Assembly (NCBI GenBank): GCA_947569225.1
Contig: CANORX010000045.1
Span: 1 to 7,596, forward strand
Reading direction: 5' to 3'
DNA length: 7,596 bases
Origin: an uncultured Clostridia bacterium
GTDB taxonomy: Bacteria > Bacillota_I > Bacilli_A > RF39 > UBA660
Of the stretch, positions 1 to 5,915 are shown one piece after another. Positions within the stretch are counted from its first letter, which is position 1, and the number at the start of each line of letters is the position of its first letter. The notes beneath the pieces were generated by a model. It ran no database searches. It worked only from the letters and a program-made list of their open reading frames with translations, and was not told where the DNA came from. A program made the translations under genes and the position numbers.

Positions 1-2
1 AC

Positions 3-1223
3 TTTTACCCAACAAATTCTTTTGCAACAATAAAAATCAAACTTAGATTTTTACTAAGTAACGATGAAAAAGAACTAATAAAAGTAGCAATTTTATGTAG
101 ATATTTGAAAAAAACAAATAAAAAATATCAAACATTTAAAAGCATTAGAGATAAAGAAAGATATTTTTATGATATGAACATTAATATTAAACAAACTTAT
201 GTAGGAAGTAAAAATTTTTTCAACTTTAGTGCTAAACTAATAAGTCCAAGAGTTATAAAAGACAATTATTTAGAAAGTGCATTTGAGTTTTTACACGATA
301 TATTATTTAATCCTAATTTTACAAATAATAAATTAGACAGTGAAGTATTTAATGAAATAAAAAAATCATTAATAAATGAAGAGAAAAAAGCAATGGCTAA
401 TCCTAAAGTGATAAGTAAAAGAGATTTATTTTCTAGTATAGTTCCTAATAGCAACATTATTACAAATACAACATTAGATATAGATGAATTTACTGACATA
501 ATAAATAATACAACTGATGAAGATATAATTAATTTGTATAATAAAATAATAAATGAATCTTTTTACAGGGGATACTTATTTGGAGATATTACTGATGATG
601 AGTTTAATAAATTTATAACATTATTCCCATTTAAAAATAGTAAAGAAGTTTTAGATTATAGAGACTACCAAGATATTCCATTTTCTACAAAAGAAGTAAT
701 AAATGAAGATATAAAAACTTCAGATATATATGTAATCTACAAATTAAATAATTTTGATATTTCCAAACAACATATTTATAAAACATTAAGTTATATGATA
801 AGTTCATCTATTGGATTAAGTCAAAAAATTCTAAGAGAAGAAAGAGGTTTAGTTTATAGTTCAGGTGCTTATATAAATAAATATAGATTTTTTGGTTTTC
901 TAATGGCAGGTGCTAGTTTAAGTGAAGAAAATAAAGACATTTGTTTAGATGGAATAGATGAAATATTTAGAAGATTAAAAGACGAAAACACTGTAAGTAA
1001 ACTCTTAGAATATGCAAAAGAAAAACAAAATCAATTAGATTATCTTAGTGATGAAAATATTGAAAATGTACTTAGTGATTTAGAAGAATATGTTTTTGAA
1101 ACTAGCAAGACAAGAGAAGAATTACATAATCTTATTAATTCATTAACTACAAAAGACATTATAAATGAAATTGATAACATAGAAAAAAGATATGTATATT
1201 TTTACAGGGGGAGTAGAAAATGA
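3..1223 (+). CDS. ymfF: M16-family peptidase-like protein YmfF (5' partial)
   Basis: The frame is open from the window edge with no stop or plausible start. The leading residues (FYPTNSFATIKIKLRFLLSN) look like the usual YmfF N-terminal strand, so the gene begins upstream and a TTG at 105 is internal. About 406 residues are visible, and perhaps 15-20 are missing against the usual length of about 425. The protein lacks an HxxEH zinc site. It has LREERGLVY at 831-857, matching the M16 R/Y substrate-binding motif (Arg at 834, Tyr at 855). In known M16B heterodimers one subunit brings zinc and the other the R/Y pair. I infer that YmfF is the non-catalytic half paired with YmfH, encoded next with an ATGA overlap. 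NCBI calls this family YfmF and links it to 5-aminopentanol modification of elongation factor EF-P in Bacillus. Whether that applies here is unknown. It is likely cytoplasmic, as no membrane segment is seen. Confidence 0.88.
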   Translation, partial: FYPTNSFATIKIKLRFLLSNDEKELIKVAILCRYLKKTNKKYQTFKSIRDKERYFYDMNINIKQTYVGSKNFFNFSAKLISPRVIKDNYLESAFEFLHDILFNPNFTNNKLDSEVFNEIKKSLINEEKKAMANPKVISKRDLFSSIVPNSNIITNTTLDIDEFTDIINNTTDEDIINLYNKIINESFYRGYLFGDITDDEFNKFITLFPFKNSKEVLDYRDYQDIPFSTKEVINEDIKTSDIYVIYKLNNFDISKQHIYKTLSYMISSSIGLSQKILREERGLVYSSGAYINKYRFFGFLMAGASLSEENKDICLDGIDEIFRRLKDENTVSKLLEYAKEKQNQLDYLSDENIENVLSDLEEYVFETSKTREELHNLINSLTTKDIINEIDNIEKRYVYFYRGSRK

Positions 1224-2482
1224 ATAACAATTTTATAAAGAAAACATTAAAAAATGGAGTAAGACTATATTTATATATAGATAAAAGTATGAAACAAACC
1301 TTTGTAAGTTATAGCATTAATTATGGATCTAATGGAAGTGATTGTAAATTTTATTTAGATGACAAAGAATATAATGTATTACCAGGATGTGCACATTTTT
1401 TAGAACATTTACTAGGGGAACACTCTAAATATGGAAATTTTTATAATATATTTACAGAGAGAAAATATCAAAAAAATGGTTGGACTGATATGAATTATAC
1501 AGATTACTTCTTTTATGGAGTAGAAGATATTAAAACTTCAATTAAAGAGTTAATAAATTCAATAGACGACCCAGTATTTACTAGTGAAGATATAAAGAAA
1601 ACAAGTGAAGCTATATGTGAAGAAACTAAAATGGGTAGAGATAATAAATATAGAGTAGCATATAGTATAATTAAAAGAAACCTTTATAAAGACATAGAAC
1701 TAGTTAGTGATACTTTAAATGTTATTGGAGATGAAAAAACAACAAAAGAAATAAACTATGAAATGTTAAAAACGTGTTATGAAGCATTCTACACTGATGA
1801 CAACAAAATCCTTCTAATCGCAGGAAATTTAGATGAATTAGAAATGACACAATATATAGAAAGTATTTATAGTGAATTAAAAAGTCATAAAAATAGAAGA
1901 AAAGAATATAATTACTCTTTAGATGGAATAAGAAAAGAAATACAAATAGACTATATGCCTACTTTTGATGACGTTGTTTATTTTGGATTTAGAAATGCAA
2001 TGAATTCAAAATTTGATAGAAAAAAACAATGTTACTATACTAGATTTATTTTAGAAAGTAAATTTGCAACTGATAGTGAATTTATTGAAAAATTAAAAAA
2101 AGATGATATCATAACAACGTTTGAAGAGAGAAGTTATTCTTTTTACAAAAATGATTTACACATTATTTTAGGTGCTTCAGTAAAGAAACAAGAAGAATTT
2201 ATAACTTTATTAAAAGAAGAACTTAAAAATAGAAATTTTGATTCTAATGATTTTGAATTATATAAAAGAAAAATAATCTCTGAACAAGCTTTAAGAGTAG
2301 ATTATAAATATGATACTTTAAGAAATTTTGTTTTTAGATTGGATTATACTGATGATTTTGACGACATAGAATTTATTAAAACTTTAACATTTGAAGAATT
2401 TTTAGAATTTTATGATTCACTAAATTATGACTTAAACACAACAGCAGTCATAAGAGATAAAGATGGAGAACAAAATGACTAA
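1220..2482 (+). CDS. ymfH: M16-family zinc peptidase-like protein YmfH
   Basis: This 420-residue protein has the M16 (pitrilysin/insulinase) inverted zinc motif: H59-F-L-E62-H63 within [12 protein letters not shown] likely third zinc ligand is E135 in [11 protein letters not shown], about 70 residues downstream as expected. The C-terminal half has the M16 fold pattern ([20 protein letters not shown], residues about 274-293) but no R/Y pair, which the upstream partner supplies. The start ATG lies in an ATGA overlap with ymfF, with AGGGGG at 1206-1211 as ribosome binding site, so the two are translationally coupled. Length is normal for the family. B. subtilis YmfH (NCBI YfmH) is associated with EF-P 5-aminopentanol modification. 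Its substrate is not evident here. The zinc site is intact, so peptidase activity is plausible but inferred. Its last 8 nt overlap the start of the broken gpmA. Confidence 0.92.
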   Translation: MNNNFIKKTLKNGVRLYLYIDKSMKQTFVSYSINYGSNGSDCKFYLDDKEYNVLPGCAHFLEHLLGEHSKYGNFYNIFTERKYQKNGWTDMNYTDYFFYGVEDIKTSIKELINSIDDPVFTSEDIKKTSEAICEETKMGRDNKYRVAYSIIKRNLYKDIELVSDTLNVIGDEKTTKEINYEMLKTCYEAFYTDDNKILLIAGNLDELEMTQYIESIYSELKSHKNRRKEYNYSLDGIRKEIQIDYMPTFDDVVYFGFRNAMNSKFDRKKQCYYTRFILESKFATDSEFIEKLKKDDIITTFEERSYSFYKNDLHIILGASVKKQEEFITLLKEELKNRNFDSNDFELYKRKIISEQALRVDYKYDTLRNFVFRLDYTDDFDDIEFIKTLTFEEFLEFYDSLNYDLNTTAVIRDKDGEQND

Positions 2483-2846
2483 GTTAATTTTAGTAAGACG
2501 CGGAGAAAGTATTTGGAATTTAGAAAACAAGTTTACTGGTTGGACTGATGTAGAATTATCTAAACAAGGAATAAAAGAAGCAAAGTATGCAGGAAAAATT
2601 TTAAAAGAAAATAATTTTCATTTTAATATAGCTTATACTTCAGTATTAAAAAGATCTAAAGATACATTAAAATATATATTAAAAGAAATGAATCAAGAAG
2701 ATATAGAAATAAAGTCTTCTTGGAAATTAAATGAAAGACACTATAAGATATAGAAGAAAACTTACTGCCAAGCGAAGAAATTCTATACTATGAAAAGAGT
2801 AGTAGAATATTGGAACTCTTTTATCCTATTAGAACTAAATCAATAA
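2475..2846 (+). pseudogene. gpmA: Broken gpmA, 2,3-bisphosphoglycerate-dependent phosphoglycerate mutase
   Basis: GpmA interconverts 3- and 2-phosphoglycerate in glycolysis. The intact N-terminal 92 residues are unmistakable: [26 protein letters not shown] and SWKLNERHY. The catalytic RHGES motif reads RRGES (residues 8-12), so the phosphorylated histidine is lost. The frame ends at TAG 2751-2753, two codons after ERHY, where the family continues with GALQG. Downstream remnants continue the protein: [13 protein letters not shown] in frame 2 (2747-2785), matching the family LPLTESL segment, then TMKRVVEYWNSFILLEL in frame 0 (2787-2837), matching T-x-x-RV-x-PYWN-x-x-I. About 48 codons between RHY and the DPRYKD region are gone, a second frameshift is near 2786, and everything after about residue 173 is absent. 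Start at ATG 2475 (GGAG at 2465-2468) is chosen over 2463 because the family starts just before KLxLxRHGES. It overlaps ymfH by 8 nt, so gpmA was once part of this operon. Confidence 0.9.
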
Positions 2847-2903
2847 ATAGAGAAATAAAATAACATTAAGTTTTTATAATTTATTTTACTCATCCATAAG
2901 TAA

Positions 2904-2931
2904 TTGACAATCTAAAATAAAGTACTATAAT
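2904..2931 (+). promoter_or_regulatory. Near-consensus sigma-A promoter
   Basis: TTGACA at 2904-2909 and TATAAT at 2926-2931 are both perfect hexamers, separated by 16 nt. Transcription would start near 2938-2941. It is the strongest promoter-like sequence in the window and lies directly upstream of the inverted-repeat segment at 2951-3019. It could drive a short RNA from that segment, or the cse60 operon 250 nt further on. Even in AT-rich DNA, two perfect hexamers at near-ideal spacing are unlikely to be chance. Confidence 0.72.
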
Positions 2932-2937
2932 AATATA

Positions 2938-3019
2938 AAAAGACATGAACTATGAAGAAAAAAATCACCCCTGAATAAAATTGGGGGGGGTTACAAACCC
3001 TTCTAGTTTTTTCTTTATA
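2938..3019 (+). ncRNA. Candidate structured RNA or attenuator (three-way junction)
   Basis: A 13-bp stem pairs 2951-2963 with 3007-3019 (TATGAAGAAAAAA with TTTTTTCTTTATA, one G-U pair). Two hairpins sit inside it: CCCC 2968-2971 with four of the G-run 2983-2990, and GGGTT 2988-2992 with AACCC 2996-3000 around an ACA loop. The G-rich hairpin followed by TTTTTTCTTT could also end transcription. It begins about 12 nt after the predicted start site of the promoter at 2904-2931. I recognise no known riboswitch or RNA family. Alternatives are a bidirectional terminator-like repeat, a leader of the downstream operon, or debris from the gpmA decay. The strand is taken from the promoter. The pairing is seen in the sequence, while expression and function are inferred. 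Confidence 0.4.
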
Positions 3020-3044
3020 TCGTGTTCCTAAAAAGGAAGTGATA
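3018..3044 (+). other. Hairpin covering an AGGAAG Shine-Dalgarno-like sequence
   Basis: TTCCT 3025-3029 pairs with AGGAA 3034-3038 around an AAAA loop. TATC 3018-3021 pairs with GATA 3041-3044 below a small internal loop. The right arm is a good ribosome-binding sequence, but the only ATG it serves (3049) gives the two-codon frame ATG-AAA-TAA. Its foot overlaps the last two bases of the preceding 13-bp stem, so the two folds compete slightly. No function can be assigned. Confidence 0.35.
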
Positions 3045-3096
3045 ACTAATGAAATAAACATATAATATTTTTCTTTAAGTTGAGTACATTAAGTGA

Positions 3097-3102
3097 TATA
3101 AT
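3097..3102 (+). promoter_or_regulatory. Candidate extended -10 promoter element
   Basis: TATAAT is preceded by TGA (TGnTATAAT, 3094-3102), an extended -10 element. A weak -35 (TTTAAG, 3074-3079) lies 17 nt upstream. Transcription would start near 3109, giving a leader of about 80 nt before cse60. This is a reasonable alternative to the stronger promoter at 2904-2931 for the cse60-flippase-ABC operon. Confidence 0.45.
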
Positions 3103-3138
3103 AAATCTGTGAAAAAGAAGTTGTTTATTATACAAATA

Positions 3139-3166
3139 CCGACAATAAGTTTTATTTAACTATGAT
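3139..3166 (+). promoter_or_regulatory. Weak promoter candidate next to cse60
   Basis: CCGACA (3139-3144) and TATGAT (3161-3166) are 16 nt apart, matching consensus at 4/6 and 5/6 positions. A start near 3173 would leave only about 15 nt before the cse60 ATG, just enough to include the GGTGA ribosome binding site. In DNA this AT-rich such matches arise by chance, so this is the least certain of the three promoters. Confidence 0.22.
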
Positions 3167-3177
3167 AAAATAATTAT

Positions 3178-3182
3178 GGTGA
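3178..3182 (+). promoter_or_regulatory. Ribosome binding site deciding the cse60 start
   Basis: GGTGA lies 5 nt before ATG 3188. It overlaps the alternative ATG at 3176, which has no purine-rich site ahead of it. This favours 3188. Confidence 0.6.
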
Positions 3183-3187
3183 ATAAT

Positions 3188-3367
3188 ATGTATAAAGTAA
3201 AAGTATTTGATGAATCTCACGAAAGGGACTTAGAAACTAAAGTAAACTCATTTCTAAGTACAATAGAAGGAAAAGAAGTCATCGACATAAAATACGAAGT
3301 AGCAATAACAATGTTTTCAAATGAACAAATATATTGCTTTAGTGCAATGATACTATACAAAGACTAA
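3188..3367 (+). CDS. Cse60-like small protein (Spore_Cse60 family)
   Basis: This 59-residue protein reads MYKVKVFDESHERDLETKVN at its start, then EVIDIKYEVA and EQIYCFSAMILYKD. That is the pattern of the Bacillus Cse60 family: a KVKLFDExHExDLExxVN start, VIDIKY in the middle and a final strand ending in YCFSAxIxY. B. subtilis cse60 is expressed during sporulation, but its biochemical role is unknown and relatives occur in other Bacillota, so sporulation must not be assumed. No signal peptide, membrane segment or metal motif is seen. ATG 3188 has GGTGA 5 nt upstream and puts the protein start where the family starts. A start at 3176 would add MVNN. It is the first gene of an operon, ending 11 nt before the flippase start. 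Confidence 0.8.
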   Translation: MYKVKVFDESHERDLETKVNSFLSTIEGKEVIDIKYEVAITMFSNEQIYCFSAMILYKD

Positions 3368-3378
3368 AAGGAGTACAT

Positions 3379-5016
3379 ATGAAAAAAAATTCTTTTGTAA
3401 GTGGAACATTCATAGCAACATTTGCAATAATACTAGTAAAAATACTAGGGGCTTTATATGTAATACCATTTTACAAAATAATAGGTGAAAATGGGGGCAC
3501 ATTGTACTCATATGCTTATAGTGTATATAGTTTATTCTTAAACATATCAACAGCAGGGATACCTATAGCAATAAGTAAAATAATAAGTGAATATAATACA
3601 TTAGAAATGTATGAAGCGAAAGAAAAAGCCTATAAAATAGGAAGAAACTTCATACTAATAATATCTTGCATAGCATTTTTCTTACTATTTGTATTTGCAG
3701 AAGAATTCGCTAGTCTCATAATTGGTGAAATAAAAGGTGGAAACACACTGAAAGATGTAGGATTTGTAATCAAATCAGTATCATTTTGCTTACTAATAAT
3801 CCCATTTTTATCAGTATCAAAAGGATATATGCAAGGACATAAATACATAACATCCCCAAGTATAAGTCAAGTAATCGAGCAAATAGTAAGAATAGCAGTT
3901 ATACTAATGGGATCTTACATAGTAATAAACATACTAAATAAAAGTGTAACGTTAGCTGTAGGAGTTTCTGTATTTGGTGCATTTATAGGTGGGCTAGTAG
4001 CATTTATTTATATAAGACTAAAAATATATAAAAACAAATCATCATTTAAAACTAAAGATGAAACAAAACAAAATGAAATAACAACAAAAGAAATAATAAA
4101 GAAAATATTAACCTATGCAGTACCATTAATAATAGTAACAATAGCAACAGACATATATAGTTTAACTGATATGTCATTAGTAATAAGAACGTCGTATAAA
4201 TTAGGTTACACAGCAAAAGAAAGTGAAACTATAGCAAGCATAATAACAACGTGGGCACCTAAAATATGTATGATAATAAACGCTGTTGCAATAGGAATGG
4301 GAACTAGTCTAATACCTCACATGGTAAGCAGTTTCACAAAAAAAGACATAAAAAGCACCAATGAAAAATTTAACCAAGCAATAAACATAATGTTAGTAAC
4401 AACATTACCACTTGCGATAGGAATTTCATTCCTATCTACACCAATATATACAATGTTTTATGGAAGTAGTGAATATGGAAGTTTAATATTAAAATATACT
4501 GCAATATCTTCATTCTTTGCAAGTATGTATTTAGTAATAAGTATGTCACTTCAAAGCCTAAATAAATTTAAAATAGTATACATGAGTTCAATATTAGGAT
4601 TCATAACAAACGCTTTAATGGATATACCTTTGATGTATCTATTCAAATATCTAGGACTTCATGCTTTCTATGGAGCAATATGTGCAACAATATTAGGATA
4701 CATAGTATCGTATACAATATCACTAAGTAAACTAAAAAAAGAATTAAACTTTAACTATAAAGAAATAATAACACAAATAAAAAAAATAATACTTCCTACA
4801 ATATCAATGATAATAATACTAACAATAATAAATGTATTTATAAACACGAACATAACAGGAAGAATAAAATCATTTATAATATGTATACCTTTCGCATTAA
4901 TAGGGGGATTAATTTACATATTAATCGCATACAAAACAAATATACTAACTGAAACAATAGGCGAAGATTACATAAATAAAATATTAACAAAAATAAAAAT
5001 TAAGAAGGTGAAATAA
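3379..5016 (+). CDS. YtgP/SpoVB-family lipid-linked oligosaccharide flippase (MurJ-like)
   Basis: This 545-residue polytopic membrane protein of the MOP superfamily is almost all hydrophobic helices; about 14 are expected for the family. The N-terminus (GTFIATFAIILVKILGALY, residues 9-27) and the segment SLFLNISTAGIPIAISKIIS (51-70) fit YtgP, as does KGYMQGH (148-154). A charged loop at 214-240 separates the two helix bundles. The length matches B. subtilis YtgP (about 544), which has been identified as the MurJ lipid II flippase for peptidoglycan synthesis. SpoVB and polysaccharide exporters belong to the same family, so the exact cargo is inferred. The start has a strong AAAAGGAG (3366-3373) 5 nt upstream. 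Its stop shares one base with the ATPase start (TAATG). Isoleucine is written largely with ATA, as in the following ATPase gene. Confidence 0.88.
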   Translation: MKKNSFVSGTFIATFAIILVKILGALYVIPFYKIIGENGGTLYSYAYSVYSLFLNISTAGIPIAISKIISEYNTLEMYEAKEKAYKIGRNFILIISCIAFFLLFVFAEEFASLIIGEIKGGNTLKDVGFVIKSVSFCLLIIPFLSVSKGYMQGHKYITSPSISQVIEQIVRIAVILMGSYIVINILNKSVTLAVGVSVFGAFIGGLVAFIYIRLKIYKNKSSFKTKDETKQNEITTKEIIKKILTYAVPLIIVTIATDIYSLTDMSLVIRTSYKLGYTAKESETIASIITTWAPKICMIINAVAIGMGTSLIPHMVSSFTKKDIKSTNEKFNQAINIMLVTTLPLAIGISFLSTPIYTMFYGSSEYGSLILKYTAISSFFASMYLVISMSLQSLNKFKIVYMSSILGFITNALMDIPLMYLFKYLGLHAFYGAICATILGYIVSYTISLSKLKKELNFNYKEIITQIKKIILPTISMIIILTIINVFINTNITGRIKSFIICIPFALIGGLIYILIAYKTNILTETIGEDYINKILTKIKIKKVK

Positions 5017-5915
5017 TGTTAAAAATAAAAAACGTAACAAAATACTATGGTAAACAAAAAGCCGTAGATAACTTAAACTTTGAAGTTAGTGAAGGAGAAA
5101 TATTTGGACTATTAGGAATCAATGGAGCAGGAAAAACAACAACATTCAGAATGATAACAGGACTACTAGACAAAACAGAAGGAAGCATCACATTTAATGG
5201 AAAAAATATAGATTATAACACAACAAACGAAATAGGTTTCCTAACAGAAGAAAGAAGTTTACTAACAAAACTAACAGTATTAGAACAAGCAAAATTCTAT
5301 GGTGGATTAAAAGGACTAAATGAAAATCAAATAAACGAAAGATTAGATTATCTATTAGAAAAACTTGAAATAAAAGAATACAAAACAAGAAAAATAAAAG
5401 AATTATCTAAAGGAAACCAACAAAAAGTACAATTTATAATGTCTATACTAAACAAACCAAAACTACTAATACTAGACGAACCATTCTCTGGATTAGATCC
5501 TATTAACATAGAATTATTTAAAAATCTAATAATGGAACTAAAGAATGAAGGAACAAGTATTATATTTTCATCACACAGAATGGACCACGTAGAATACTTT
5601 TGTGATGCACTAGTAATATTAGTAAAAGGAAAAACTGTTTTACAAGGAAACCTTAAAGAAATAAAAGACAACTTTAGAAAGAAAAACATAATAATAGAAG
5701 GATTAGTAGACATAAACGATTTAAAGAAAATAGAAGGCGTAATAAATGTATCTGAAAATAAAGGAACATATACAGTTCAAATAGAAAATAATGACATAGT
5801 AGAAAATGTTTTCAAATACATAACAAAAATAAAAAAATTAACAAAATTTGTTGTAGAAGAACCTACACTAAATGAAATATTTATAGAAAAGGTAGGTGAG
5901 TCATATGAAAAATAA
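5016..5915 (+). CDS. ABC transporter ATP-binding protein (YhaQ/NatA-like)
   Basis: This 299-residue ATPase energises the permease encoded next. Walker A is GINGAGKT (34-41). The Q-loop region reads IGFLTEERSLL (73-83), with the TEER form found in the YhaQ/NatA group instead of a Q. The signature is LSKGNQQK (130-137). Walker B is LLILDEP (150-156) with catalytic E155, the D-loop is SGLDP (158-162), and the switch histidine is H187 in SSHRMD. Residues about 222-299 form the C-terminal domain typical of this group (DUF4162-like, ending in LNEIFIEKV). All catalytic motifs are intact. Relatives in B. subtilis (NatA, YhaQ) belong to sodium-efflux or poorly defined exporters, so the substrate is unknown. 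AAGGTGA (5005-5011) precedes ATG 5016, and the gene starts within the flippase stop codon, implying coupled translation. Confidence 0.93.
   Translation: MLKIKNVTKYYGKQKAVDNLNFEVSEGEIFGLLGINGAGKTTTFRMITGLLDKTEGSITFNGKNIDYNTTNEIGFLTEERSLLTKLTVLEQAKFYGGLKGLNENQINERLDYLLEKLEIKEYKTRKIKELSKGNQQKVQFIMSILNKPKLLILDEPFSGLDPINIELFKNLIMELKNEGTSIIFSSHRMDHVEYFCDALVILVKGKTVLQGNLKEIKDNFRKKNIIIEGLVDINDLKKIEGVINVSENKGTYTVQIENNDIVENVFKYITKIKKLTKFVVEEPTLNEIFIEKVGESYEK
5891..5900 (+). promoter_or_regulatory. Ribosome binding site deciding the permease start
   Basis: GGTAGGTGAG contains a strong GGTGAG ending 4 nt before ATG 5905. An in-frame GTG at 5896 lies inside this site, so it cannot use it and is unlikely to be the start. 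Confidence 0.65.

Noticed and set aside
105..107. TTG as the start of the first M16 gene
   Set aside because: The same frame is open back to the window edge and its upstream residues fit the YmfF N-terminus, so the gene starts outside the window.
560..1210. Repeat of TTTTTACAGGGG at 560-571 and 1199-1210
   Set aside because: Both copies encode the peptide FYRG inside ymfF; a 12-nt match in low-complexity coding DNA is not a meaningful repeat. The second copy happens to supply the ymfH ribosome binding site.
2463..2465. ATG 2463 as the gpmA start
   Set aside because: It adds MENK before the family start and has no ribosome binding site. ATG 2475 has GGAG at the right distance and fits the family.
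2951..3019. A known riboswitch or ribozyme (preQ1, guanidine, fluoride, hammerhead)
   Set aside because: None of the conserved core sequences of these classes is present; only the pairing is supported.
2952..3066. A read-through frame (MKKKITPE, stop, then NWGGLQTLLVF and SLYRVPKKEV) as a second pseudogene
   Set aside because: It is short, contains a stop, crosses the G8 run and matches no family I know. A run this long without a second stop can occur by chance.
5145..5425. Degenerate ABC signature (LSKGNQQK) and a Q-loop without Gln as defects
   Set aside because: These forms are usual in the NatA/YhaQ group, and all other catalytic motifs are intact.
5896..5898. GTG start for the permease
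   Set aside because: It lies inside the ribosome binding site that serves ATG 5905.
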